From: Euborellia annulipes | Taxonomy: Eukaryota > Arthropoda > Insecta > Dermaptera > Anisolabididae | Length of the DNA: 64,000 nt | Assembly: GCA_023213315.1 (NCBI GenBank) | Contig: JAKCPI010006182.1 | Coordinates: 310,001-374,000 of the forward strand | Direction: 5' to 3' | Shown: positions 40,745 to 51,920 of the stretch, one piece after another | How positions within the stretch are numbered: position 1 is the stretch's first letter | How the letters are laid out: the number at the start of each line of letters is the position of its first letter | The notes under the pieces: model-generated | What the model was told of the DNA's origin: nothing | Seen by the model: the letters and a program-made list of their open reading frames with translations, nothing else | Database searches by the model: none | Program-made: the position numbers and the translations under genes

Positions 40745-41345
40745 GGTTTGCGAGCGAGCGACGTTGATGACAAGCTATTTCAGATGGATTTCTAGAGAGA
40801 AAAAAAGCCGGCCGGCCGGCCACATTGAACCGTTTTGGCCACGAACAGCCCCTTCGGCTTCAGTTTATATCCGAGAGGTGATGATAGACGAGCTGTCCGT
40901 GGAGAGATGAGCCTCGTTTGGCCCTGTCTGTCCATATGTCTGTCTATCTGTCTATCTGTCTGTCTGTGTGTCCGACTGTCAGCCTGATGCTCTTTACTCC
41001 CGGGATGCACTATGTCAAGGCGGCTTGATCAATTTTTCTCTGCCAACCTGTCCTGCATTCGCATATACGTATATATAATACGCGCACGCGCCCCCACCCC
41101 CCCCTAAAAAATAAAATAAAAAATAAAAAACGAAGCGTTGGTTGGTTCGTCTCTCTCTCTCTCTCTCTCACTCGTTCTCTCCCACATGGCGTGATAAATT
41201 CTATTGCCGTATTGTTTTTGGAACGAAATGCGTCACGACAGCCTGTCAAATTGGAGAACGAATGTTGGAAAATGTTGAAGGCTTGCTGCCTGCTGGCTTG
41301 GCAAAGCCAACCTCGTTAAATTGTGAAATTTTACGCGAACCCGAT
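40745..41345. other. GC-richer unique island with microsatellites
   Basis: Contains GCGAGCGAGCGACG, AAGCCGGCCGGCCGGCCACA, CCACGAACAGCCCCTTCGGC, a (TCTG/TCTA)n tract at about 40925-40965, CGCGCACGCGCCCCC near 41082 and a (CT)n run at 41150-41169. Several overlapping frames on both strands cover it, none with a recognisable domain. GC island of unknown role. Confidence 0.3.
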
Positions 41346-41456
41346 TCATAATACTTGGTTACGTCCGTAGAAATATATATATTTTTGCCAATTTCACATA
41401 ATTATAGATTAGATATTATTGATCAAGTCTATTAGTATGATTATTAATTGAAAAAA

Positions 41457-41572
41457 ATCTAATGTGACTAGCGCACAGCCCACAACTTTCTCTTACTAAA
41501 AGAAAGTTGTGCACAGTGACTGTCACACCAGATTTTTTGTGCCGAGATATATTTAGTTTCCCATAGCACCTT
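41457..41572 (+). mobile_element. HPX repeat copy 8, hairpin end
   Basis: TCTAATGTGACTAGCGCACAG faces GTGACTGTCACACCAGATTT, with inner arms CACAACTTTCT and AGAAAGTTGTG around CTTACTAAA. It is followed by GAGATATATTTAGTTTCCC and ATAGCACCTTA. The HPX body is picked up again at 41880-42250, probably after an internal disruption. Confidence 0.8.
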
Positions 41573-41879
41573 AGTTAACTTGACGACTTGCGTTTCATAA
41601 GTAGAAAAAGTAAAAAAGTCAATTAATTCAAGATTTCCATAAGCCCTTTGTATTTTAAATGTTGACTGTTTGAAATAAACTATGGTTATTTTTCAAAATT
41701 TTAATCTTATATTAGGATATTTTATACACAAAAGAGAATCCTAAATAAATATAAAATTTCATAAGAATTGGAAAAAATTTTTTAATGTGTAAAAAGTCCC
41801 AAAGGGATCGAAATTTACATGCAAATCCCCATTGGGATTTAGCTTAGCATTGCTCTATGGAAGGAAGAGCCGGAAATGA

Positions 41880-42250
41880 ATTTAAAAAGTCTGAAATACA
41901 TTAGTAAAGTGTGCTTCAAACAATCTTCACGAAAAATCTTACTGATATACTTTTTAAAAAATAGTTGATTTATATGAATTTTATTCTGAAAAGAAAAAGA
42001 TTTATATTCTGTTACCATGGCAACCATTTCTCCTACATTTTTTGTAGGAAGTACACGACTCAAGTGTGCTTCAAAGGGTTTCAAGGGCAAAATGAGAATA
42101 TGCGTTTTAAAAAGCATGTAAAAAAGCATTGATTTATGAATTTTAAAGAAAATCGTTGTAGCGAACTTTAAGAAAATCTAAAAAAAAGAGCTGAAAAAGT
42201 ACGTAAGTACTAGTACTTTTTGGCCGATTTTGTTTAAAAAATTATTTTTC
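41880..42250 (+). mobile_element. HPX repeat copy 8 or 9, body
   Basis: Begins GAATTTAAAAAGTCTGAAAT, then AAAGTGTGCTTCAAACAATC twice in related form, the X-box at 42011, AAAAGCATGTAAAAAAGC, GAAAAAGTACGTAAGTACTA and TTTTTGGCCGATTTTGTTT. The duplication of the CTTCAAA(C/G) segment (near 41920 and 42070) suggests a rearranged or chimeric copy. The tail is missing. Confidence 0.75.
42011..42024. promoter_or_regulatory. X-box-like palindrome in HPX body
   Basis: GTTACCATGGCAAC, identical to the site in the reference copy at 39862. RFX-type X-box match. Confidence 0.55.
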
Positions 42251-43185
42251 TTGGGTTTTTTTTAACATTGAAGATACATAAAAGGTTTAAACTTTACGAA
42301 AGGATTCTCAATTTTGTACTCACTAGAACCACATCAGCATTTATTGAGGTCCGTGTTAAAAAATAAATTTTTTGTCTTTTTTGGCATTTAACCCTAGTAT
42401 TCTTATATTTTCTATTAAAAATTCAAATTTCTTATTAGTATTTTTAATTTTTAAAAATTTATTTAAGGTCTTTTCCTCATTAGAGGACATTTAGACCTTT
42501 TTTAATTGCTTTTTCAGGTGCATTCTTTTTTTTTTGAAATATCAAATTTGCAACTCTACCTAAAATACACTTGTATAAATTTCATAGTTTTATAAAACTG
42601 CAAGATTATGTAAAGTAAATAAAAAAAGCATTTCAATTATATTTTCCAATCGTAACGTTATGCTTGTCAATCTGGCACCCTTATTTTGAAAGCAAAGTGA
42701 CATTTTTAAATAAGAATGGGCACTAAAGTTAATTTTCTTAAATGATAAATGACCAACGCTCTAATTTCTATTTTTATAACTCATAAAACGGAAAATAAAT
42801 GTCCACCCATAGGTTCCCAAAGGACGAATTCTCAAATTTCATAGGGCTTAGTTAGCTTCCTGGTGACTTGTAGAATTTTCTAATGGGAAAAAAGACACAT
42901 TTCCAAGAAGAACTATTAATGACAAAAATTTCATTTTAAGAACTCTAGGGGCGGTTAAAATTATGCTAGTTATAAAAAAATAGGAGATCGAGTTCTACCC
43001 TGACTTGATAGTTTTATATTTATTATTTCCATCAGTTCAAAAAAATAAATAAAAAATGTCATCCAGCAACAAGACTTAGAAAATTGAAGAAATCCCAGCC
43101 TTAGCTCGGGCCTATCTATGAACTCACTAAAAGCGAGGAAAATAATTCTTTTAATAAATAAAATAGAAATTTATATATTTGTTTA
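42251..43185. other. AT-rich intergenic sequence
   Basis: No gene. TTTAAGGTCTTTTCCTCATT then AGAGGACATTTAGACC at 42462-42500 resembles the tail of the tRNA-derived SINE seen at 51921 (minus strand) and is probably a SINE scrap. Confidence 0.35.
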
Positions 43186-43290
43186 CAGTACTGGGGTTCG
43201 CTTCCCGGTCCAAACGAAAAAATGTATTTCAATTGAATCGAATTCTATTCAATAGAAATAAATAAAGACGGCCTCAGATGCCGAAAAAAA
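43186..43290 (+). mobile_element. tRNA-derived SINE fragment
   Basis: CTGGGGTTCGCTTCCCGGTC supplies a B-box-like word. TTTCAATTGAATCGAATTC, ATAGAAATAAATAAAGACGG and CCTCAGATGCCGAAAAA follow in the same order as in the SINE bodies at 51921 and 53808. No A box is preserved. Confidence 0.6.
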
Positions 43291-44603
43291 CAAAAAAAAT
43301 TATTTGCAACATCATATCTATGATTAAATTTTATTTATTTTTTATTTCAAATACCGAATTCGAGATTTATATCAGATCATGGAGTAACATGAAGTTGGAA
43401 ATAAACATGTTTAAAAGCAAACATTTGAAATGACCGCTTTTAGCTACCATCTCTTTTATGTTTTAATCCTTTTATGTTTAATTCAGACATTTTTCCTAGG
43501 GGTATAAACACAGAAAAAATTAAGAGTTTGTGATACATACACACACATACATAGATATATATTGTATACGTATATAACATAAAAGGGATAGAAAGGCTAA
43601 TAAAAAGGCGAAGAGGTTAAATAACCTCAAAAGTGTCATATCGTTGTTAATAAAATAATCCGATCTTAATTAAATATAGAGGTGTGATCAAGCAGGGGGC
43701 TCAAAACTATCTGGAACATCAAGAAATGAATTGCAGCAAATTACGTTAGGGACAGGATTTTTTTTTTCATCTTGTTAGTTTTCATAATTTCCATAAAAAC
43801 TAAATTTTCAGGATGTAATTTTGTTCACTAAAGCGTGGAAATAATAAAACATGAACGTGATAAAATTTTTTCTTATGGCCAGTATATAAAAGAGTTAACT
43901 CGTATGGTTTAGCGCTTTCAGTTAAAAATGGCGTATTTATACCTGGAGGCGAGACTCAGAATCTCACGTGCTATAAAATATTTATTGACACGACAAACAA
44001 AAGGATTAAGAATTCAATTTCTCTTTAAGTGAAAATAAAAAATCTCATTTAAGCTTTTACCTTGTTATTTACTATTTTTTATTTAAATAAATAAATATAA
44101 TAAGTACCAGACCAAAATCTCTACCCTAGGAGAGATCTGTTGCCGTTGCTAGTCAAAACTTACTTGCTTATAAATATTGAGCTTATTTTTAAGAGCAACT
44201 AGGAGGGGTGGGCCTTAAAATTTCAATCTCATTGTAGAAGTAAATTTTATTTTTTTATATAGGCTTATAATAATTAATTAATCAAATTCTATTAATTTCT
44301 AATTTGATATCAAAATGACGCTCTATTATTTATTGTTTATAAAGGTAGATGTATAGCCTGTAATAAAAGATAAGACACTGCTGGTGCGTCATTTTGGCTG
44401 TCTACTCCTAAATATTTTTTTCCTAAGACGCAAAGATCAATATTCTTCATGGTAGTGCACAGTCGGTACCACAAGTGCCTGATGTGCTCGAGAGAGGAGC
44501 CTTGAGCTTAGTCAACCAAACCAATATTTTTAGAATAAATAAGAGAGGTATTAGAATTCATATGTAAAATTTATAAACATCAGCCAAAAACGGAAAAATT
44601 TTG
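43291..44603. other. AT-rich intergenic sequence, no feature
   Basis: No gene or element recognised. 43910-43980 and 44110-44215 are slightly more complex. Confidence 0.4.
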
Positions 44604-44611
44604 ATTAAAAA

Positions 44612-44984
44612 TAGGAACCGACCGAATATTCGGTTTCGGTTACGGTTTCGGCCAGTTTCGGCCAAAAATCATGGTTTCAGCCGTAGTTTCGGTTTCGGCC
44701 AAAAAGTAGCCGAAACTTGAGTCTGAAAAGATGGAATGAGACTGGGATGAGACTCGCATGCAAAAAAAAGGTCAAATGATTTGCACTTGAAGGAGAAAAA
44801 AATTTTGTCTCCCTAAAAAAAAGGTAAAATGATTTTCAAGGAGGGGAAAAAAATTTCAAAAAAAAAAAAGGTAAAATATAAATTTTTTATAGGAAATACA
44901 AGTTTCGGTTTCGGTTTCGGCCGAAACTAAGGTTGAGGCCGAATATTCGGTTTCGGTTGAAAATCTTGTTTCGGTCGGACCCTA
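44612..44984. mobile_element. hAT MITE, 373 bp, perfect 8-bp duplication
   Basis: The left end TAGGAACCGACCGAATATTC and the right end read inward TAGGGTCCGACCGAAACAAG share TAGG..CCGACCGAA. GTTTCGGCC/GGCCGAAAC words are repeated at both ends as subterminal motifs, and CCGAATATTCGG palindromes occur at both ends. The octamer ATTAAAAA is duplicated exactly at 44604-44611 and 44985-44992. The centre holds the AAAAAAGGTAAAATGATTT simple repeat also seen at 260-560. Confidence 0.92.
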
Positions 44985-45054
44985 ATTAAAAATAAAATTT
45001 GTCTTTGAGAGGCCCCGGGGCCCTCGTCGTTCAGAGATATACTGCATTTTAAAA

Positions 45055-45176
45055 ATATTTTTGTGTATGGAGGAGGGGGATATTTAAAAATGAGTTCGCC
45101 CCCCCCCCCAATATACATCCGTACAAAATGTATACAGGCCCCCAATTGTCTCGCTACGCCCCTGTTACCTTCCCAT
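45055..45176. repeat. Single end of a G/C-run MITE
   Basis: CGCCCCCCCCCCAATATACA, then CAGGCCCCCAATTGTCTCGC and TACGCCCCTGTTACC. Inverted it reads CAGGGGCGTAGCGAGACAAT, a terminus of the same style as 62918 (CATAGGCGTAGCCAG). No matching left end was found, so it is an orphan end or truncated copy. Confidence 0.45.
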
Positions 45177-45935
45177 TTTTTTCATTCATTTTTTGATTGA
45201 TTTAATGATATTCTTCTTAATTACTTAATAATAAATTTCCTTTTTAACTAACAGAAAAATCAAAGTCCTATAAATAATTCAAGTTCCTGAAAAACTTCCA
45301 CTTCTTCTATCCAACCTCCGATTTAAGGAAATAAATCAGGATTATTAAGCATGTAGGCTGTTGAATGGGGGAGTGGGGGGGGGGGAGAAAGATGTTCTTT
45401 CTCTAAACCATCACCAGCTGCTGATTTATTGGCGACTGTGGTTACGGATGCAAACTTGGTCTATTTATAAATGAAAAAGGATATAAGAGCAGCACATCCT
45501 CCATCCTCACACTTGAAAAGCGAGTAGAAATAACATTAAATCGATTTTGTCATTATTAATGGACAACTAAAAGGTCGAAAAAATTCCCTATTGATTGATA
45601 ATGATGATAAATCCCCCCACTTATTTCTCTACATTTGTTATCCATTTATTCACATTTTAAAGGATTTTTTTATGAATTGGACATGACACATAATCGAAAG
45701 AATTGTGTTTTTTTTTTTTAAACTTCAAAGAAATAAATATATTATAGCAAAGATGAATTTATACTAGCATTGACTTTGACAATGTATTTATTATTTTTAA
45801 ATCACTTTTATAATTTACATTGACAATAATGATGACAAACAAAAATAAATATTTACTTGTTATAGATCTCTTATTATTAATAGTAAGTTTCATGAGAAGA
45901 TATTCAAAGTGAGATTTTAAAATCAAATGAAGAAA

Positions 45936-46365
45936 TCTGGTGTGACTGGTCGCACAGCACACAATACATTTTAAAGAGAATCTAAAAATATTTGATTTAT
46001 GAATTTTAATTAAAATCATTAGAGCCAATTTTGAGAAAATAAAAAAAGTACATCAGTAAAATACAAGTAGGCCTCTTTTATATATATATTACCTGGTATA
46101 TTTTCGCATCTCAGCACTTAAATATGAAATTTCTACGTAGTAGCTCATTTCCTTCATTCCTTCATTTCGATTCATTTCCTTCTTTATAGCTTCGTTTATA
46201 TTTTGAACACAAACAGACGGACAGACCAATTTGCGGGACCCAATTTTTTGGGCTCAAAGGTCTTCAAAACGTGTATTTCCATCAATATCAGGGCATCGAA
46301 TTTTTTATATGAAACCAATACTTTAATTATAGCCCCTATTAAAATATATAAAGGTAAGAGAAAGT
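45936..46365 (+). mobile_element. HPX repeat copy 10, internally deleted
   Basis: TCTGGTGTGACTGGTCGCAC and AGCACACAA are followed directly by TACATTTTAAAGAGAATC, so one hairpin arm and the X-box region are deleted. The body and tail continue to ACAGACGGACAGACCAATTT, AACGTGTATTTCCATC and AAAGGTAAGAGAAAGTA. Confidence 0.85.
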
Positions 46366-46465
46366 ATTATAATAATCTAAGGTAACATTGAGCGGCTGTA
46401 ACTTTGTCATTAGACCTTTTATTGTAAGCAGTCTGCAAATTAAGATTTTAAAAATTCAAATTTTT

Positions 46466-47260
46466 ACTTTCTCTTACCCTATATGGACCCTGTTATGCAA
46501 TGGTGTGTCAAAGACCAAAAAATTCATAATTGAGTTAAACATGGAATATTGTTTCAAATGCTTTAATTAATAGTATTTTTTATGAAATATGTCCTAAAAA
46601 AATTTATATTTAATGTTACTTGCACAATTGATAAGAAAAATTATATAGAATCCAATGTAAACAAAAAACTTTATTGTTGATTTTCTCAAAACTCGATGTT
46701 TGGTCTTTGACACACCATTGCATAACAGGGTTCATATATGAAATATATAGAGAGAAAGTATTCGATTCATGTCAAAAATTCGATGTCGAGATTTTGGTGG
46801 ATCTTCAAGTTTTAAGGTCCCCTGAATCCAAAAAAGTGGTTTTCGAAATATGGTCTGTCTATGTGTGTGTGTGTGTCTGTAACAAAATATCTCAGGAACT
46901 AAAAGAGCTACGAGTTAGAAATTTTATATTTAAGTTAGGCACCCACCAAAGGGTGAAAATAAGCTTTTGAACAAAATCGGCCAAAAAGTACTAGTACTTT
47001 ACTGAAGTACTTTTTCAGTTTTTTCGATTTTCTCAAAATTCCCTCCAAGGATTTTTTTTTAAATTCATAAATTTTTTAGATGCTCTTTAAAAAGTATATC
47101 AGTGAAATTTTTCGTGGAAATCGTTTGAAGTACACTTTACTGATGTACTTTTTCAATTTTTTTGTTCCGATTTTCTTAAAATTAGCTTTGACGATTTTGA
47201 TTAAAATTCATAAATGAACTATTTTTTAGATGCTCTTTCAAAACTATATCTGTCAAATTA
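46466..47260 (-). mobile_element. HPX repeat copy 11, split by a MITE
   Basis: The minus-strand copy starts ACTTTCTCTTACCCTATA, is interrupted by the MITE at 46494-46734, and resumes TATATAGAGAGAAAGTATTC. It continues through GATGTCGAGATTTTGGTGG, GTGTGTGTGTGTCTGTAAC, CAAAAAGTACTAGTACTTTA and a doubled body segment (CGATTTTCTCAAAATTCCC near 47025 and TCTTAAAATTAGC near 47173). The hairpin end is lost. Confidence 0.85.
46494..46734. mobile_element. MITE family M, copy 1, inserted in HPX
   Basis: TGGACCCTGTTATGCAATGG then TGTGTCAAAGACCAAA faces TTTGGTCTTTGACACACCAT then TGCATAACAGGGTTCA; the inverted ends match over about 36 bp. TA-rich flanks (CCTATA left, TATATG right) would fit a TA duplication but cannot be fixed precisely. 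Related copies are at 55438 and 56392. Confidence 0.88.
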
Positions 47261-47479
47261 TAGATTAGAAAAAATTTCAGGGGAAGTAAAAATCTATTCT
47301 AAAATATCTGAAAACCCAAGTAGCTTATATTATTTTATGTTTCTTTTACCCTTTTCTTCTTAGCTAAAAATTTTGATTCTTATTATAAAGAATATTTATT
47401 ATTTTATTTAGGTATGTTTGTTGTTTAATCCTCCCCAACGATTTGAGACATCTCACTCGTAATTCATTCCTTTTGCCAG

Positions 47480-47870
47480 TAATAAATCCATAGCGATGTT
47501 TTGTCCTATCATGCATGTTTTGTTTTTTTATCCAGAACCCAGGCTCCGTCACTGCTTTCGAACATGTTAATTAAGTAAGCTGAGGGAGAGGGAAGATTGC
47601 CTCTTCTCCATCGGCTGGCGAAAGAGAAGTCGATCAGTTGGCAGTTGGCGTTGACACGCCATCGGCGGGCCGGAGGTCCGATCGATAGGAGGCAAATTCC
47701 TGCCTTCACGGTTCACTTCCTCACAAGAGAGACTATCATAAAATGTTTAGAGAAGGTCCCCACGTCGTTTGATAGTCGTTGATAGGCTCAGACAGATCAA
47801 CGTCCAACTTGTAGTCAGCAATCATTCCCATTGAATGATCTTTTCACCTCAAACCCTCCAACTTTTCTTC
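47480..47870. other. GC-richer unique island
   Basis: GGAGAGGGAAGATTGCCTC, GGCTGGCGAAAGAGAAGTCG, TTGGCGTTGACACGCCATCG and GGCGGGCCGGAGGTCCGATC (an imperfect hairpin), then TGCCTTCACGGTTCACTTCC. Overlapping 60-70 codon frames run on both strands (47509-47709 minus, 47597-47782 plus) and neither has a recognised domain, so at most one could be a real exon. Either an exon or a regulatory block is possible. Confidence 0.3.
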
Positions 47871-47879
47871 TTCCTTTTC

Positions 47880-48870
47880 GATGACATAAAATGAATATAA
47901 AGAGGTATCAAAAAGTATCCCTGGATTTATAAATGAGATAGAATATTTTGTCTTTCCCCCAAGATCCTTCCTTTGTGCCATTATAATTGTTTATGTTATT
48001 TTTTTATATGCACATCACAGCTCTTTGTAATTTTACTTACATGTTTTTCCATAAATAAAACTGAACCTAATTTGGTTTCTGTCTCTTCTTTTGTCTTCAA
48101 GTAAACAAGTTGCCTTTAAAAATAAATGTTATCTTGTATTTATTTATTTGCTTTATTTTCACAAACAATTTATAAATTTTAATTCAAATAAAAATTTATC
48201 GGTATTACTTTTTACCTTTATATTGTCGATAGTCCAATATTTTATTAAATTCAAATGTATATTTTTTATAACCCGCTGTTTTGATGTTTGAAAATACTAA
48301 CAAATTTTATAGAAACATGAATAATGAATATATTTACTTTGTTTTTTATGGAGTACAAAATGTTTATAAAAAAATATGTCTAATAACATGTCAAATGGTC
48401 ATTTGTACAATATTAATTTGCCTAAAATATCGAATTTTCTTTTTTTCTTAGTAGGCTTTGGGAAAAAAGCGTTAATGAAAAGATAGAAGAAATAAGGCCC
48501 ATCGTCCGGCCTGCGAACAGATGGGAAGATAATAAAAAGGAGCTTAGCTCGAGAAACTCGCGGTCGCCATTTGCAATCTAAGTACCAAGATGTTAGCCGC
48601 TGAAAGACTAATTTCCGTTCAAATTGTATACCATATATTAAGGGGGGAATAGAAGCCAAAGCTGTTGGCATGTTTTTACTAAGAGATGGGGTTAAAATCG
48701 TCTCATTTTAGCCAATCACAGAACTTGCTTTGGACTACGGTCGCCTGTCACTAAACAATTTTTTTTTTAATAATCTATAATATATAAGTATAATAAATAT
48801 AATTAAAATTAATCTATATATAATAGCGGAGTGTCCGTCTGATACGCCTGTTTGACCAACTTCCCTTTGG
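47880..48870. other. AT-rich intergenic sequence
   Basis: No gene supported. The 48470-48680 segment is more complex, and GCTGTTGGCATGTTTTTACT near 48660 weakly recalls one end of repeat R6. Confidence 0.35.
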
Positions 48871-48871
48871 A

Positions 48872-48922
48872 ATTATATAGTAGGCTGGGATGAGTAGAGT
48901 GATGGGGTTGGAGAATAATAAC
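48872..48922 (+). repeat. Detached arm matching the module at 50.3-50.7 kb
   Basis: ATTATATAGTAGGCTGGGAT then GAGTAGAGTGATGGGG and TTGGAGAATAAT is the near-exact complement of 50623-50670. It ends in AATAACCCATCATTC. The arm lies 1.7 kb from its relative and marks a separate truncated copy or the far end of the same composite element. Confidence 0.75.
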
Positions 48923-49118
48923 CCATCATTCTCTTTGGAATTTTGAAATGAAATTTTATATGCTTAAAGAGGACCTTCTAGGGATTACAGGAAAATTATT
49001 TTCGTCTCGGAATTACTATAAATTTTTGAGTTGTTAATTCCGTAAACAAATCCTCTAGCAGGCACTAGATTAGAATAGTAATAATAATTTTCTTTTCATA
49101 ATTAAGAAAAGATGATCT

Positions 49119-49180
49119 AATTGAAATAAATAGTGACAGGGTCTAAATGCCCTTCGATGCCCAAAAAGGCCTTAAATACA
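49119..49180 (+). mobile_element. SINE body fragment
   Basis: TTGAAATAAATAGTGACAGG, GTCTAAATGCCCTTCGATGC and CCAAAAAGGCCTTAAATAC match the SINE body at 53925-53985. The head is missing. GC-rich GGCGGGCCCGAGCTAGCTGA follows at 49217. Confidence 0.6.
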
Positions 49181-50349
49181 ATTTTAAAAAAATAAAAGGC
49201 GAGGTTTCGTTGCAGGCGGGCCCGAGCTAGCTGAGAGGGGTCCAGAGGGGCTCGGCTAGTATATTTTTATTTCACAAATGATTTAATTAATATTTGATAA
49301 ATATATAATTTTCATTTATTAAAAAAAATTTAAATTTCTCTAAAGGAAACTTTATTTTTGTTAAAAAAAATCGTTATAATATTTTTAATTAATCAAAAAA
49401 TAAAATTCTAATTAAATAAATGTATTAGCAAAAAAACTGAATAGGAGATCATGGATGTTCTCTTTATAGAAGAGGATATGACTAATAATTTTATTTAAAA
49501 AAAAAAACTACTTGAAAAAAATAAACATTTTGAAGTTATTTGAGATACAAATTTAGATGCCTGATGAGAACTGTGCCGGTGATGGCAGCAAATTTTTAAA
49601 CGCGTTGAGTGAATAGGAACATTTTGAATATTATTGTAGTCGTAGATAGCGAGCAAATTCGACATGGAGACACGCGTCTTTGCGATTATCAGTTGACACA
49701 GGGCCGGAATCTCTTGATAGATGGATGGCCGTCATTTCCTCTGAATTACTGGGCCAGCCATTCTATCTCCGCTTTAGCGCCAGTCAACTTGTAAACACAT
49801 TTTTCTAACTGACTCTCACTGATACTTCCTAAACTTGATAACACTAAATTTATATAGATGGCACACCAAGCTCTATTTATTATTATGGAAACTTAATATA
49901 TTTTTGATTATATGTAAAACATACACATATATATCCATGTATAAAACCTCTTTCACACTTTGATAGCATGTTAATGACACTATTTGGAAAGTCATAAAAA
50001 GAATTATAACAAGATATCATTCCATCAACAACAACAAAAAAAAAAAGATGAACTCCTTGATATGTTTGCACGATTATGGAAAATGATAATCGATAATCGA
50101 TTTTTATTAATATAGACTATACGTATATATCTTTTTTTTGTATATTTAAATACTCTAGTCTTAGTTCTTTTAAATAATTCGGAAGAAATGTTATAAGTTG
50201 TTTATACAAATGTATAGAAGCTGAATACGTTCCTGAAACTTTGCACTTATCCATTTCATGAGTATTTGTTTCGAAATAACCTTATTTGAATAATGGGTTT
50301 GGAGAAAAATAACCAGCAGATTTATCGCTCCACCTAACGTCATTTATTT

Positions 50350-50391
50350 AGCAAATATTTCGACGACATAACACGCATCATCTTCAGTGCC
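50350..50391 (-). ncRNA. Hammerhead-ribozyme-like motif, left arm
   Basis: Minus strand: GGCA, CTGAAGA, extra T, GATG-loop-CGTC, GAAA, TAT, T, TGCT. Stem I GGCA/TGCT pairs with one G-U; stem II GATG/CGTC pairs with one G-U; ATAT is a self-complementary stem III and T the H17 base. Confidence 0.55.
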
Positions 50392-50505
50392 GCAATGATG
50401 TCTTTGGACGCAGAGCGGTCGGTCATCAGCTTAAAGAAGGCACCTGAAAAACACGTATAACGCCCCTAAGGCATTTAAAATAATTTGGACCAGGCCTACC
50501 TTTTA

Positions 50506-50543
50506 CTGAAGATGATGCCTGTTATGCCGTCGAAATATTTGCT
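50506..50543 (+). ncRNA. Hammerhead-ribozyme-like motif, right arm
   Basis: Plus strand: CTGAAGA, T, GATG-loop-CGTC, GAAATATT, TGCT. Core and stem II match the left arm, but the bases before the core (TTTTA) cannot pair with TGCT, so stem I is broken in this copy. Confidence 0.45.
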
Positions 50544-51299
50544 AAATAAATTGAGAAATTTAAAATAAATAAATATAAATTTAAATAAAGGACGTCAGGT
50601 GGAGCGATAAAACTGCTGGTGTATTATTCTCCAACCCCATTACTCTACTCATCCCAGCCTACTATATAATCTAACCTTATTTGTTCCGAGCATATGTGCA
50701 TATTTTGCCTTTTTTTTGAAGAAATTCCATGCGCAATGCATGTTTTGCCAATTTTTAACACAGTGCATTTTAAATATTGCATATTAAACATTTAGCATGT
50801 TTTGAATATTTTTGTGTAGTTGCATTTAAAGTCTAATTTATGCGACAAATATTAAAAATTATTTTTAATATTTTCAACCTCTCGCGCTTTACAGGGTGGA
50901 AATGTAAAAGATCAACATTTCAAACTCAATTTATCCCAGATTTCTTCTTTCAAGTAAACGCCTGTCACTTCTGGCGATATAGAAAGATCGTTCAAGAACA
51001 GAGTTCTCAGATGAACAAAGAAAATTTAGAGAAGGTCTTCTTCATTGTTATAAATAAAAATAAAAATATAATATAAAATGCGACTCATTTTGTGATAGAG
51101 CATATTTACTGTTTTTCCTTTGATTGTGCATATTTGGTCATTTTATAGTGCATTAATGCATGCATATTTTAAGATTTAATTGTGCATGAATATCCGGGCA
51201 AATAATTTTTAATATTCCATTTGAACAAGATGAATAAATGTTTGTGCTACATGGACAATTTGTTAAATTTAAGTAGACCTCCTGTATATACTTGATCAA

Positions 51300-51660
51300 A
51301 GTCTTAGAGAAAAGAAAAAGAGAGAAAAAAAGAAGAAAGGACGAAGGTGGAGTGGCGGTTTGACACCAACAGCGACGTTGGACAATGCCTCTGGGACCAG
51401 GAAGAATGAATTCGAAGAAGACTCCTGGCAAATAGGAATAAGGAGCCGTAAGGGAGAGAAGCTTGTCCAGTGAATGGATCGGTTGGGGTCGAGTGGTCGA
51501 GTGGTGGTTTGGCCTTGCATTTAACCCTGCTCTTATCGGCCCCCCTTTGGGGCAAAAGCCCTCACACCCTGTTACCCATTAGCTAGCCCTCCACCGCCGA
51601 TTTGCAACTCCATCCATTTCACACACCTAACTGAGGAGGCTGTCTGTGTTCTTAGAGAAT
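51300..51660. other. GC-richer unique island
   Basis: GAAGGTGGAGTGGCGGTTTG, ACAGCGACGTTGGACAATGC, GGTTGGGGTCGAGTGGTCGA and TAGCTAGCCCTCCACCGCC, preceded by a purine-rich AGAAAAGAAAAAGAGAG. Three overlapping minus-strand frames read through it in different frames; none has a recognised domain. Possible exon or regulatory DNA. Confidence 0.25.
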
Positions 51661-51920
51661 GCAATACACAATTCGCTCTTATTATATTTTACTATTGATT
51701 GACTGGTGAATGAAAATTTCCTGTATCTTAAGAATTTAAATATTTGAGATTTTAATTTATTCCATTCATATATTAATTATATTAAATTAAAAAAATTGTA
51801 AGTCTAAAGGGAGAATGCAAAAAATTACCAAATATGTACTAATGATTGCCTATCGACAAGGCGTTCTGAAGATTTCATTTTGAAATTTTATTTACAACTT
51901 ATTATGATTATTTTATTAAT

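Larger units (their letters stand above)
50291..50672. mobile_element. Inverted-repeat module with two hammerhead-like motifs
   Basis: Left arm AATGGGTTTGGAGAAAAATA, CAGCAGATTTATCGCTCCAC and TTTATTTAGCAAATATTTCG; right arm GAAATATTTGCTAAATAAA, GGTGGAGCGATAAAACTGCT and ATTATTCTCCAACCCCATTA. The central spacer of about 110 bp contains TTGGACGCAGAGCGGTCGGT. Each arm has a CTGAAGA box and a GAAATATT end. The right arm extends further (CTCTACTCATCCCAGCCTAC) than the left. No reverse transcriptase present. Confidence 0.65.
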
